A stretch of 51,847 nucleotides of DNA from Guillardia theta CCMP2712 (lineage: Eukaryota > Cryptophyceae > Pyrenomonadales > Geminigeraceae), in the NCBI RefSeq assembly GCF_000315625.1, contig NW_005434664.1, forward strand, positions 719,174 through 771,020. Reading direction: 5' to 3'. Shown in pieces: positions 1 to 11,469 of this stretch. The translations under genes were made by a program, and so were the position numbers. Every line of letters starts with the position of its first letter. The first letter of the stretch is position 1. Below the pieces are notes generated by a model. That model searched no databases, was not told the origin of the DNA, and saw nothing but the letters and a program-made list of their open reading frames with translations.

Positions 1-9
1 GTTGATTTT

Positions 10-200
10 GATTGGAAAATGATTGCAAAAGTATACGGTTACGACCGTTTCAGATACGTGTAACGGTACGAAACGGGGAGTTTTGATTGGAAAATGATTA
101 TTGTTTCAAAAAGTTGATTGGAAAATGATTACTGCAAACTTTCGTTGATTGGAAAATGATTACTCCAAAAATTTGTTGATTGGAAATTGATGATTGCCCC
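10..200. repeat. 31-bp-period half-conserved tandem repeat
   Basis: The core GATTGGAAAATGATTA starts at 10, 85, 116, 147 and 178. The last four copies are spaced exactly 31 bp apart. Each unit has a conserved first half and a divergent, A/T-rich second half, and the copy at 178 is itself degenerate. The array may continue left of the window. No function can be read from it. Confidence 0.8.
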
Positions 201-913
201 CCGGGGGCAGGAATTTTATTAGGAATAGGTGGGGGAAGGCGGAGGAGGCGGGGGGCGGGGGGGGGTGGGGAAGAGGGGGGAGAGGGGAGGAGGAGAGGGG
301 AAGGGGAGGGAAAGGAAGAGATCTTGCACGCCAGTGCGACAGAGGAATCGTCAAACATGTGAGCATGCTTTATGTACAACTGAGCTCCCACGAGCCTCCT
401 CCTCCTCACCCCCCAACACTATACATCCTCGTCGATCACGGTCTCTATCCCGTCAGAGCTTCTCCACGTAGTTGGCCGGGACAAGTCCGAGCTGTGAGGG
501 AACAAGGTTAGTCGCAAGGCTGCGGCCTGTAGGGTACCTGGTCGTGCTGCTTGGCAACATACCATCCCTCCTGTGCGAGGCCGATGAGCATCATGGAACT
601 GCCTGTCTCTGCCGATCCGAAGTCAGATCAATGCAGGAGGACGAGGAAGAGAAGATGAGGAGTTGATGGAAGAAGCAGAGAGGAGGAAGTGGTGGTGTTG
701 ATCGAGGAGGAGGAGGAGGAGCAGAAGTAGGAGGAGGAGGAAAAACCTATGTCAAGCTCGTCGAGCTCCGAAGCCTTGTAGTCGAAGAGAGCTCGAGCAG
801 GGATGTTCTTTTCGAATCTGAGGGTCCAGATGTTACCGAAGTGAATAAAAACGCTTGTTTCGTTCCTCCCTCATCTCCCCTCCTCCTTGCCGCCCCTCGC
901 CCCTCCTTCCCCC
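201..913. other. Purine-rich intergenic stretch, no supported gene
   Basis: Positions 225-330 are almost pure G/A on the + strand (GGAGG and GGGG runs), and 640-745 is a second GAGGAGG tract. The short open frames here follow the low-complexity sequence and show no family motif. The stretch lies downstream of the minus-strand GAF protein and probably holds its 3' UTR and terminator region. Confidence 0.5.
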
Positions 914-3900
914 TCACCTCTCCTCCATCTCGAACAACTCCTCCTCGTCCTCGGGGCTCTTGTGGCTCCCGTCGTGCCTCGTCGAAGCCTCTAGCGTCCT
1001 GTCGTTGGCATCCTCAACAGACGCAGGAGACTGCACCGGCTCCTCGATCTCGAACAGCTCTGCTGGCGACAGGAGCGCAGACTCCTTGGCAACCTGCCTG
1101 GCGACCCTCCTCTCCGACTTGATCTTCGTGTAGCTCTTGAGCGTCTCCACCCGATCAGCGAGCCCCATGCACATCTTCTTCAGCTCCTTCAGCTCCTCCT
1201 CTGCCTTCACCATGTTGTCGATCCCTCCCTCCAGCACCAGGCGCGACAGCTTGCAGCTCTCCGTGAACTGCCGGCTCTCGTCCGCCATGGCCTGATGCCG
1301 CAGCCCGACGAGGCGCGCGGCTTCATGCAGGATGTCAACGTCGTGCGGGTTGTACACCTCCGCCTCCCTCCACCTGCACGCCTGCAGCACCCCACCACCT
1401 CCCCGTTTGGCCACTGCACAGGCACACAGGCCATGGGCCCGACCTCCTTGTCCTCCCGGATGGTCCAGCGGGTGAGGTAGGCTCCGTCAGTCTCAGGGTC
1501 GTAGCGCTCGTCCTCCCCCGGCGTGTCCACGAGGACCGTCTGCTCGTTGTGGACGGCGTGAAACAGGAGCCCCTTGCTCCCCAGCTGTACGTCCATCACG
1601 TGCGTCACGCTCTCCTTCTCCCACGAGTCGTTGCTCGACAGGTTCGACTCCGACTTCTGCAGCTCCGCAGGCAGGATGGCCTCCATCATGCGCGCCGCGT
1701 ACTGCTCCACCGACTTGTCCGACACCAGGGCGCGGAGCACGAGCCCCCCGTCCTTGTTGGAGAGCAGGAGGTAGACGACGCACATCTCGCAGGAGACGAG
1801 CTGGCGAGTGAGGGGGCACGCGATGGCCAGCAGGTCCTCCATCGTCCTGCAGTCGAGGATGTAGCGTCCCAGGAGGCCGCTGGCTCGGCTGAACCTCTTG
1901 TGCTGCCTCTCCACCTCGTCCACCACACTCCCAGCTCCGTTCCTCCTCACCTCGTGCTCAGCTGCAAGCCTGGCAGCGGTCAGAGCCGAGTGAGCCTTCT
2001 CAAGGTCCCTGCTGTGCTCAGCGTCTGCCGAGTCGAGCTCTTTCTGAAGCCTGCTGCACTCGGCCCTGAGCTCCTCCTTCTCCTTCGTCGCCTCTTCGCG
2101 CCATCTCTCCATCCTCACCAGCTCTGACCGAGAAGCGTCCAGCTGAGTCCTTATGGCCTTCACTTTGCACTGCAGTGTAGCCACGTCATCGTCCTCTCCG
2201 TCGACCTCTTCCTCTTCCACGGCTCTGGCTTCCGATGTCAGTATGTCCTGGTGCTCCTGGGCCACAGAGAAGAGAAACTCCACGTCCCCTTGCAGCGCCA
2301 GCAGCTGCGACAGCATCTCTTCGGCCTGTCCACCAGCGAGCCCAAGGGTCTCGGCCCTTCTTCTCAGCTCCACCTGGTCGTTCTTGGACGACTCAGACGA
2401 GAGCCAACCCGCTTGCCTTGTCTGCTCCGCCTCCTTACAGCAAGACAAGAGGAGGGTTGAGATCTTGTCGATGTTCGAGTCTAGGACCAGCAGGCGGTCC
2501 AAGATCAAGCTGTCTTCACCTGCTGACATAACTTCGCGTCTCTTCTGCTGCAGCTGGGTTTCCTGGGCGACCATGGAAGCCTCGAGGCGAGCCATCTTGT
2601 CCATGTGCCTCTTGAGTCTCTCCAACAGGTCGCACTGCACTCGGTCGATGAGAGAGAGTGCAGTCTCATAGCTTGAGCAATGCTCTGCGAAGTGAACGCC
2701 GAACTGTCTCTCATCCAAGAGCATCTCTTCCAAATCATTGTTCATGACGTGCCGTTCCTCCAATGTCTCTCGGAGATCTCCCATCGCCTTGTCTTGCTCC
2801 TCAAGTCTCGTCTTCATCGCATCAACCTCCTCCATCAGCGAATCCCGTTCCTGCCGCACGAGAATCATTTCCTCCTTACATCCTTCCAACTCTGCCCGAA
2901 GTTCCGACGCCTCTTTGGATGTCTGTGCAACCGAGGCTTCTAGTTCAGCTGCCTTTGCTGTTGAGGTTCGCAACTCTTTGCTCAGCTCTCGCGCATGTTC
3001 GGCACTGTCAGTCTCCATCCCCTTCCTCCACTTCTGCTCCTCCTCGTACTCCACCTGCAGCTCCGCAAACTTCTTGCGCTGCACCTCCATAGATTGTTTG
3101 AGGGCTGACGTTCGTGCAAGAGCAGCCTCCATACGAGCATCGAGCCCTGGCCCGGGGCAGCTGTTTGCAGCTTCGTCTGGTGGATCATTTTCTTCCCGCA
3201 ACACAGCCCTCAGTCTTGTCAGGAATTCAGTGAAGGACGTCTTCTCGGCACTTGCTTCTCGTCTCAACTCGGCAACTGATGCCCCCACACTATCGAGACC
3301 CCCCATGGCGTCACAGAAATCTTCTAGTCGCTCAGCGTGCTTTCCAAGGGAGGAGGAGAGGGCTGCATGCAGACCTCCGTAGTCCTCAGCCCTCTGCACA
3401 AGTTCTTCATTCCTCCTCGTCAACTCCTTTGCTTGCAACTTCACATTTCCCAGCAACTCTTCACTCGTGCTGCACCGCAAGGAAAGCTCCTCATTCCTCC
3501 TGTTCAAATCTGTGACCCTCTCTTGCAATTCTTGGATATTGTGCTCGAGTATTCTATTCTTGTCCTCAAGCTCTCCCTCCCGCCTCGTCGATTCTTGTCG
3601 GAGCCTCGTCACTTCGCTCTCGATTCTTATCCTACCTCCTTTCTCTTCCTCGTTCCTCCGCAGAAGTGCAGCCATGTCCACCTGAAGATCCCGCAAGTTT
3701 GGCTCCATCGGATCTAAGGCAAGTTGCAGATCGTTTGCAAGCATTCGAAGCGTTGCAATCATCGTCTGGTGTCTCTGAGTTCGCTGACGTTCCTCCTCCT
3801 CCTTGATTGCAGCCTTCTCTGCCATCTCTTCACTCTCTTTCTTGAGTTCGCCATGCTGGGCGATCAGGTCGGAATACTGCTTCTGGCTCTTGTCCAGAGC

Positions 3901-6467
3901 GTCCTTCAGATCCTGAATCTCAAGTCGCAGATCGTGCAGCTCGTTCTCCCAATCTCGGTCGCACTCCTGCACAACATCGGCCACCAGCCCTCCTTCCGGC
4001 TCTGGGGGGAGCTCAGCAAATCGTTTGTCCCCATCGCTGATGTCACAAACGGAGAGGATACGGAAGGGATGATCGTGTGAGCACAGCAACCCCGACGACA
4101 TGCTCAACTGCCTCTGCATCTCCGCCAGAATCCACATGGAGCTTACTCCCGTTGTCTCCTCATTGCAGAGGATCAAGGTGACCTTGAAGGTGCCTGTCCT
4201 GTGAGTTTTCCTGCTCTCCGCTGCAACGCTTTTGGCTGCAGGGGAGACTTCCCAGAAGTCATCGCAAGGAGAGATGTCTTTGATCTTCATCCAGTTGTCT
4301 CGAATGCAAAGAGCATCCGCTACAGTAGAGAGAACGCTCCTCGACAACTTGGAGTCAGGTTTGATCGCTTCCAGCGCCTGCCCTACAGGATACTCATGTC
4401 GGATGTAGAGCAGAACCCCTGTATCCTCATTGGCTAGGCCATCGTACCGCCCCGCACCCTGCGAAGACTCCTCATCCTCTTCAACCTGTTCGTCCTCTTC
4501 GTTCCTTTCGTCATGAATTGCGTCATCATCGAGCGATGGATCTGCAGGACGTTGGCTGGCAGCAGGAGGAGAAACCTGGTCTGCGCGCCAGTCCTGGATG
4601 CTCTGTCTGAGTTTGGCGCTGAGAGCCATCATGTTCGATTGATTCTCGCTCAACTGATGCCGAAGAGTCTCTTCATCGACCTCCTCGTCAATGTTTTCTT
4701 CCTCCAACTTTCCGTCTGCATTATTATCTTCGCGGTTTTCAACCCCCACCAATTCGAAGCTCGACTCAGGATGTGGCAAAGTTTCTCTTTGAAGTCGATC
4801 GGCGGCAGGCTTCACCTCCTCCTCGCAAACGTCAGGGTCACCATGCGGGTCCAAGAAATTCGCTCGGCTGAGGATCTGAACCTCAGTTCTCAATCTGTCC
4901 ACTTCCCTCCTTAGAGCAATGTTTGTTTCTGACGATCTCTCTCCAAGGCGAGCATGCCGCTCTACCTGCTCGAATGATTCCTCAAGCTCTTTTTTCAGAA
5001 CGCGCACCTGAAGCTCGGAGGAGCTTAGCTCTTGGGACAATTCTCTGTTCTCTGCCTCAAGTTCTCTGATTTCATTCTCAAGGTTCTTCACATAACTTTG
5101 ATTTTCTTTTAGAGCTGTGTTGCCTTGCTGCAACTTTGTGATCAGTAATTTTATCGTTGCATCCAGCTGTGTGAGTCTTTGCATGGCATTCGTATCGAGG
5201 AAGGAGGATAGGCGATCAGTTTGAGTTCGATGCGAGACTTCTTTGCTGCTTAACTCGTCATACAGCAAGGATTCTTGTTCTTGCACGGAAGTGGTGGACA
5301 AAACTGCTTCTCCGACTATGTTTGATGCTGCCTGCAGAGATTCGACGAGCTGTCTCTCGATGTAAAGCTGAGTTTCCGTGACGTACCTGCTCGAAGCTGT
5401 CGAATGCGACAAATCTTGGGCCTCGTTCATGGAAGCAAGTTTTGCTTCAAGCAGTCTCACTTTCTCCTTGGCTTGTTCCAGCGCAAGTTGCACTGTCTGA
5501 TTTCCATTCCGATGCTCTTGCAGAGGATTTTGAGACGATTGGTTTGCATCAGTGGATGAGCGGGAGAGACGACTGGTCTTGATTTGACTTATCCCAAGTT
5601 TCTCCTTCACCAGAGTGTCGCGGAGGTTGAGCAATGCAAGGTGCATGCGTGAGCTACATTGCAAGCTGCTACGGATTAAGGCCGAGAGAGCCTTCTCGTT
5701 GGACTTTCCCAGCGTTACAGAATCATGCAGCGTCTCAAGGGATTCTTTCTGTTCAGACACGAGAGTGAGGTTCTCGTTGATGGTCTTGTGTATCAGGTGT
5801 TGAAACAACTCTTGTCTTGCCCTCAACAGTCTGTAGTCTGATTGTGACTGTTCTAAGGCATAAGCAAGCTTTGCAGACATTTGAGGTGATTGGCTAACTT
5901 GATCCCCACCCTGGCCATCCTGAACACCTAAGAGCGCGTACGAGCTTAGTCCATCCATCTCTTCAGCAGCCAACTGTTTGATGTAGTCAACCTCTTCGTC
6001 CGTCTTCCCCCCGCCTTGTCTTGTTCGATTCTCAAGCATTGATCGGTTCAGAGGCGGGCTGAGAAACGAGGCTGGTGAGAACGGGGGCAAATCATCGACA
6101 TTCTTCCTGGCATCAAGCGGGGACGCGAAAATGCCGGGGGAAGCTGTCCAGGAGAGGATGGGCTGAGCATTTTCAGGGGAGCTTAGAGAGTCGTAAGTTA
6201 CTTTGCTCCTCAAGATGCTGTTGAGAAACATGGCAGATTCAGCACTCCGCCTTGCCTTAATCCTGCAAAGCGATGAACGAACGAATTGAGCATGGAGTTG
6301 ACGCACCTGCCCAGAGCCTGACGAGCATACGAGACATCAGGCGACCAGTCACTTGGTAAGCTGGAACCAACGACATTGCTGGAGGCAACATGGTCTTGAA
6401 ACGAGGAGAACCGGCTTGGAATCAAGTTGGAGCCTTTCGGCCCTTTGCTCTTAACAGGCATCCTCAA
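914..6467 (-). CDS. Giant coiled-coil protein with C-terminal GAF domain
   Basis: Model: exon 1 6307-6467, a 44-nt GT-AG intron 6263-6306, exon 2 914-6262. The joint reads LGR/IKARR in frame. Allowing one base missing near 1390-1393, it gives about 1836 aa. Residues roughly 100-1480 are heptad-rich Glu/Lys/Gln/Leu sequence, so a long coiled coil, interrupted by an acidic stretch and a short globular segment near residues 590-760. About residues 1510-1712 resemble a GAF domain (CEMCVVYLLLSN, later MACVPVQWPNGEVVG and YNPHDVDILHEA). The last 120 residues are helical and acidic. The frame break falls inside the GAF domain: the frame is open on both sides and only a 1-nt shift restores the usual VxGVLQ strand, so sequencing error or recent damage are both possible. 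Large coiled-coil plus GAF suggests a scaffold or basal-body-type protein, but this is inference; no specific orthologue was recognised. Confidence 0.8.
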
Positions 6468-6659
6468 TCAATTTGCTCCCTTCTGCTATCAAGTCGTGGG
6501 ATCAGCGAGCAACAGCAATGTGCTGGTCTTGACTTCTCGCAGCTTCTTCTACCTTTCAGCATGCGCCCCAGCCAAGCGCTAATCGTCATTGGTAATAAAC
6601 GACCATGGCGCGTTCCAGCCAATGACGAAATCTTTACTCAACTATTCGATCGGTACTGA
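6468..6659. promoter_or_regulatory. Upstream region of the coiled-coil/GAF gene
   Basis: This 190-bp spacer lies between the start codon at 6467 (minus strand) and the GC-rich island that begins near 6660. It must hold the 5' UTR and promoter of the minus-strand gene. No clear TATA box or other named element is visible. Confidence 0.3.
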
Positions 6660-7375
6660 AGTTCAGGCCCACCCGGCGGGCTCGCCTCACCGTTTCAGGG
6701 CCTACAGCGGCGGCGGCCCGCCGGTTCCGAGTGGCAATGGCCGGGCAGTGCCTGCGGTACGGTACGGTCGTGCTACGGTGAGAGTCCTTCTATTCAGTGA
6801 AGAGTTCACTGAACTTGCCTTTTACTTGGGCCGGCGCCCGCCGCTTTGGGCCGCGGGCCGAAACGCCGCACGGTCCGCCGGATCGGAACTCGGCCCGCCG
6901 GACTGAACCGTAACGGGTTGAACGACTCCGGCGACTCGGACAGGCTCCCGACCCGCCCGGCCCGTCCGCCCGCCCGCCCGCCCGGCTCCCGGGCCCGGTG
7001 CCGTGAGCCGGGCGGGCGGGCGGGCGGACGGGCCGGGCGGGTCGGGCGGCGTGCGGCCGCGGCGGGGGGCACACGCCGAAGGCTGGGAGCCCGGGCCCCG
7101 GGCCCGGGCCGCCATGGACACGGTCCGGCCCCCCCGGCGGGACAGCCCGCTGGCACTGAGCGACGCTGCATTACGGTGTAACGTACATGACCGTACTGGC
7201 AGTGATCAGATCGCCGCCGCCGTCTCTCGGACCTCCGAGGTCAGAGTCTTTTAAAAACTGATAGTACTGGGCCCGGTCCTCCGTGTGACTGATGATGAGG
7301 CCCGTGACTCTGTGAACTTCCGAAGTTCCGCCGCCGATTTCAAAGTTGCCACCGGTCACTTGACCCGGTGACCGT
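6660..7375. repeat. GC-rich palindromic island A
   Basis: This block of about 700 bp is far richer in G+C than its flanks and is built from CCGG, GGGCCC, GACTCGG, GGTACGG and GGTGACCG words. It contains a perfect hairpin (next feature). Open frames on both strands are Pro/Arg/Gly/Ala-rich artefacts of the composition. Four further islands of the same style occur at 18955-19690, 35035-35640, 42465-43540 and 47505-48095. No terminal repeat, transposase or RNA gene was seen. Confidence 0.75.
6947..7046. repeat. Perfect 42-bp inverted repeat with 16-nt loop
   Basis: The left arm 6947-6988 is the exact reverse complement of the right arm 7005-7046, with loop 6989-7004. The arms are built from CCCG/CGGG units and are nearly all G+C. 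As DNA it could extrude as a cruciform; as RNA it would be an extremely stable stem. It is the strongest secondary structure noted in the window. Confidence 0.9.
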
Positions 7376-8659
7376 TAAAAATTTGAATTAATATCTATTT
7401 TACACAGGCATTTTGTATCGGGCATCCTCCAGTGATATGCTTTTTGTACCAACTTCACACACGCGAATTTGTTCCTCTCAATACAAAATGGGGGATGACT
7501 CAAATTAGTACCAAAAATACATTTTGTCTTGTAGTGAATATCTGTACTGAAGTTTGAATTTTGTATGAGATATGCAATATGTCGTACTAATTTCGATTCA
7601 ATTTGATTATATGTCATCGGAGCCTTGCCGGCGTAACAGTCACCATCCACCGCGGCCAGTCGCATCCCCTGACCCCGACCCCTCACCAGGCCAAGGCCCA
7701 TTTTGGACCCCTGACCCCCTCATAGCTCTATCAGGTGGGTGAAGACGTGACGGGTGTTTTGCAGACCACCCCAACAGTTGTCCCGTCCCACACTGACCCC
7801 CCCCCCCTTCATCCAGCGAATTTCAAACAGTGGTCACCGGACCATGCATTTTTGACTCCCAAGTTGGAAATGCCTCCACAGGCTTATTTTTTTGTATCAC
7901 AGACCACCCGACCCCATATGGGATGCCCCACCCCACCCCACATTCACCGTTCTCGACACGTCTCCTCGTGTGGACGGCGGACCTGATTCAATGATGGAGC
8001 CTACCATAGCGATGGACCTACAAACCGGCCCTACTCCTACCACCCCCCGCGCTCGCTCATGCTCCACACCCTTCCGACTGTTGCCATACCCCTGGCGGCG
8101 ACGACACCGTGACGAGCACTCATAGGCTGAAGGGGGTACATCTACCCAGGCTCCTCCTACTACTGGTACTGGAATAAGGTGTTGTGGGGGTAGGGTGGTT
8201 TGTTCTGGGACTCCTTGCACGAGGGGGTAGAGGGTAAGGTCGAGTGGAACGGGGGTAGTGTAACCGGATTTTCGGTGTAAGCTCGGTGCGAGGGAACAAT
8301 GGCGACTTTTGTAACAAATGCTGCATGGCAAAAGAATGAGAGAAACATATTTAATGTTCATATTTAGAGATAGGCTTTATGGTTCAGGAGATAATCAGAA
8401 CAGACTCAAAGGAATGAGCTTGAGACTTTGAGTTAACAGATCTGTCTATTGATTCACTGATCTCACAATCATTCTGCGAACCACTACAAAATGATTTCAA
8501 GGTTCACCATTGATTGATGTCACTTCCGATGAGATTGTTCGAAAATGACAAGGGCTGCAGAGATCAGATTCTTGAAATTTACATACTTGATTCTATAATA
8601 CGAAATTTGTTTCAAATGATTTGTCTTTAAGTTTTTGAATTTTCTTTTTCCAGGGGAGG
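7376..8659. other. A/T-rich segment and C-rich tract, no gene
   Basis: 7376-7620 is A/T rich. 7620-8300 carries C-rich tracts with repeated ACCCC, CCACCCC and GGGGGTAG words. 8300-8650 is ordinary A/T-rich DNA leading into the carbonic-anhydrase-like gene and ends in a pyrimidine tract plus CAG at 8650-8654, which could be the 3' splice site of a 5'-UTR intron. No convincing coding frame was found. Confidence 0.5.
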
Positions 8660-9886
8660 ATGAGATCCCTTCTTGTAGCAGCACTCATCGTGTCTTACTA
8701 TGGAGAGGCTTCTGCTGATATGTTTCGGAGAAGCTCTACCACAGACTTCAATTACAACCAGTGCGACAACAGCACGGGGCCTTTTGGCTGGCCAGACAAA
8801 TTTTGTATGACCGACAGCAACCTGGTCCAATCACCGATTAACTTGTGTGGATTTTCTACCTCTCCCGATTCTCTTTCTATTAGCTCTCCTTCTTCATTTA
8901 CAACTTCAGCTACTTGGAGCTTCGTGAACGATGGCCGTTATCTCAAATTGATCAATCCCAGCCCTGCACTCACCATCGACTCCAATGCAATTACTCTGAA
9001 CCAGCTCAAGTCTCAGACATGGAATATTGGAGAAATCCATATTCACGTTGGAAGATCTGACACCGAAGGTAGTGAACACTACATTATGGGTGTCCAGTAT
9101 GGAATGGAAATCCAGGTCATGTTGTACAACAGTCAATATTCCTCATACCAAAGTGCTATTGACAGCTCCTCAAGCACCGCTATCGTTGGACTCTCCCAGT
9201 TGTACGATGTGAATGCCCCTGGTGCTGAACCAACAGTCTTGTCTGACATTGCCAAGGCCGCCAGTTCCGCAACTTCTTCTGGAGCAAAAATGAGCACTTC
9301 ATTCAAGCTTGATGATTTGTTTACAGGATTGAACAGCAAAACCTATTCAGACCTGTTTTTCCAGTACTCAGGAGGCCTGACTACACCCAACTGCAATGCC
9401 GTGGTTCAGTGGGTTGTTATGAATACAACTGTGAGGGTGTCTTCCAGCACCCTGCAAAGCTTGCGAGATGTGCAGCTGCCTAATGGGGACAAACTATCCA
9501 AGTACGGAAATTTTCGTCCGATTCAGCCAAGAAACAGCAGGATCATTTATTCCTCCAAGGATCTGAAATCCTCAGCGTTTTTCAGCAGCACCTATTTCAA
9601 TTTCCCTTGTCCCACGTATGGTATTTTTCAAGCGAACTTCAATTGCGATATCGTTCATTGGTGGCATGCACGTAACCTTGAAATAATTTCAATCGTCCTC
9701 GGCGGAGTTCTGTTTTTGGCATTGCTCTTCATTTGCTATTTGCAATCGAAGCTTAATGAATTGAGAGAGCAGGAAGAGGACTACTACTATGAAGAAGAGA
9801 AGTATGGGACTGAAATGGAGCCAGTACCAATGCAACAGGGTTATGGTGCTCAGTTCGTACCAGAGCCGATGTCCTCGTACCAGTAA
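8660..9886 (+). CDS. Alpha-carbonic-anhydrase-like membrane protein, one zinc ligand replaced
   Basis: This intronless frame encodes 408 aa. Residues 1-19 look like a signal peptide (MRSLLVAALIVSYYGEASA), 57-62 give QSPINL, 125-131 EIHIHVG, 137-140 GSEH and 150-152 EIQ; the later SGGLTTPNC carries the threonine pair of the active site. A single transmembrane helix spans about 342-361, followed by a 47-residue acidic, tyrosine-rich tail. In active alpha-carbonic anhydrases three His bind zinc. The first two are His127 and His129 here, but the third position (human His119) is Gln152. The same His-to-Gln change is known in the inactive vertebrate CA-related proteins X and XI. It is therefore probably a type I membrane pseudoenzyme or a protein with altered metal binding. 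The Glu gatekeeper (Glu139) and Thr pair are retained. The first ATG gives a good signal peptide, which supports this start. Confidence 0.9.
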   Translation: MRSLLVAALIVSYYGEASADMFRRSSTTDFNYNQCDNSTGPFGWPDKFCMTDSNLVQSPINLCGFSTSPDSLSISSPSSFTTSATWSFVNDGRYLKLINPSPALTIDSNAITLNQLKSQTWNIGEIHIHVGRSDTEGSEHYIMGVQYGMEIQVMLYNSQYSSYQSAIDSSSSTAIVGLSQLYDVNAPGAEPTVLSDIAKAASSATSSGAKMSTSFKLDDLFTGLNSKTYSDLFFQYSGGLTTPNCNAVVQWVVMNTTVRVSSSTLQSLRDVQLPNGDKLSKYGNFRPIQPRNSRIIYSSKDLKSSAFFSSTYFNFPCPTYGIFQANFNCDIVHWWHARNLEIISIVLGGVLFLALLFICYLQSKLNELREQEEDYYYEEEKYGTEMEPVPMQQGYGAQFVPEPMSSYQ

Positions 9887-10163
9887 AGTTTCGTTCTATG
9901 GTATAAAGCAGAGTAAAAATGATCTTCTATCACTTGACACCCTGTTGAATCTCTTTCGAAATGTTTGCAAATCTCGATTTTCGCAATTGGCCAGGGAAAA
10001 GCATCTTCAAAAGTCATCTCTTGTCTACCTGTGACATGGATCTTTTACAGTTCCCGCTTCACATTTGATGGACGATGCAGCATACGCAAGGTGGCACCAA
10101 GTGTCCACGACATCTCCTTTCCATGGATCTGAAACAACTGTCATATGTCGATTGAACAGCATT

Positions 10164-11469
10164 TCAGTTTAAGTCGATGACCTGTTTAACCAATTGAACC
10201 TTTTGAGCATCGACTGGGATGTTGAGGTATTCTTCTAGTATGTACAATATGTAGGTCAAATCCTGCATGTGATTATGAGAGATCGCAGATGCATTGAATA
10301 TGCTGTACCTGGCATGCTCTAACTTGAAAGTCTGGATGACTGGTTTCATAATCTTTGTGCTTTGAAACGAACGACTCATAATCCATCTTGCATATCTCTC
10401 GAGCAGCAGTTGCTATCTCGGCCACGGTTGGAGTGTCTCCTTTGACAAATTCTGGTAGAACGTCGTACACGTAGGAGAATGCGAGATACCTTCCATGGAA
10501 GTTGGGAGGAGGCATTGATGCCAGACTTGTGCATTCCAATGCAGTATCATTACAAGAGCTAGCAAGCGTCTGCATGAGGCGAAAGCACGAGTCAAAGTCT
10601 GAAGTGCCGTTGAAGACGTATTGCTCGGGAACATCGAAGAATCCAGTGGAAGGCGCCCCCCTCAAGAGGCATGGATGTTCGACGTTGATATCCTCATCGT
10701 TCTCGTTGTTTGCAACCTTTGAACGTTGGATGACAAGGCCGTCAACCCTTCGCCTCTGCTCCATCAGTCCGTACCCCAAGTAGCTTTGAGCAAACAACGG
10801 AAGGCTTTCATCTCCAAGGTACAAGTCAAATCGAGGGCCCACAGGCGTCTTGCTGGGCTCCTGCCGGGTAGTGATCTGCAGCGAGCCTCCCCCCAAGTCG
10901 ATGGTCCCAAACGTTCTCTCTGGCTGAATGTGAGTGGCTGTCTTGAGGATGTAATTCGCCGTGATCCAGGCATCCACTGCTTCGTCTTCCCCCGAGGCGA
11001 TTGCCACCCAGTCATCTTGAAAGATGAAGGGAGAGCTTGCGAGCAGCTGCCTCACTGCGTTCAGCAGATTCGTCTGCTGCTCATCGGGCAGCAGGCGCAG
11101 CCCAGCAGTAGCGAACAGTTGGACCCACGTCGCCTTCACGGAAGCCTGCGGCATGACCGAGAGAGCATAATCGAGCAAAGGCTGCAAACTGTGAGCTGCA
11201 GCTGCCGGATCAGACGCGAAGGCTGATAGGCCTGGTTTCACTTGCTTGAAGAAGTCATCTGTAACATTCGGCAAGGAGTCGCCGTTCCAGACCCACCTAT
11301 ACACGTGTATTCTTGATCCAGTCGACCCAGCGTCCATCATCAATCCGTATCCCACTTCTCCTTTCTCCGCCGCATCCCTCTCGGCTGGGGTAAGTCCATA
11401 AATGCCTGATATCAACAGCACAAAAAGCATAAGAGGAAAAAGATTCCTGGTCATCCTTTCTGCCCCCAT
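10164..11469 (-). CDS. GDA1/CD39-family nucleoside phosphatase (apyrase)
   Basis: Model: exon 1 10309-11469, a 46-nt GT-AG intron 10263-10308, exon 2 10164-10262; 419 aa. Apyrase conserved regions are visible in order: DAGSTGSR (about residues 46-53), ATAGLRLLP (120-128), SGEDEAVDAWITANY (159-173) and GTIDLGGGSLQI (188-199), with SYVYD nearer the C terminus. The exon joint gives RACQ/DLTYILYIL, the usual C-terminal DLTY motif, which confirms the splice. A hydrophobic stretch after the start (NLFPLMLFVLLISGIYG) predicts a signal anchor or signal peptide, so the enzyme would hydrolyse NTPs or NDPs in the secretory lumen or outside the cell. The ATG at 11469 was chosen because it gives this N terminus; 11454 also fits. 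A pyrimidine tract plus CAG just upstream could end a 5'-UTR intron. It faces the carbonic-anhydrase-like gene tail to tail. Confidence 0.92.

Noticed and set aside
10-200. CRISPR-like array (constant part plus variable part at fixed spacing)
   Set aside because: The variable halves are only 15 bp and resemble one another, repeats are degenerate, no cas genes are near, and the surrounding genes are intron-bearing eukaryotic genes.
1380-1400. 17-nt micro-intron restoring the GAF frame
   Set aside because: Although GT and AG are present, 17 nt is far below the shortest supported intron here; a one-base error is simpler.
1549-3382. Long plus-strand frames antisense to the coiled-coil gene
   Set aside because: They mirror a strongly supported heptad-rich minus-strand frame and have no motifs of their own.
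6790-7181. Overlapping long open frames on both strands in island A
   Set aside because: All are Pro/Arg/Gly/Ala strings produced by GC-rich palindromes; several frames are open at once, which is the mark of composition rather than coding.
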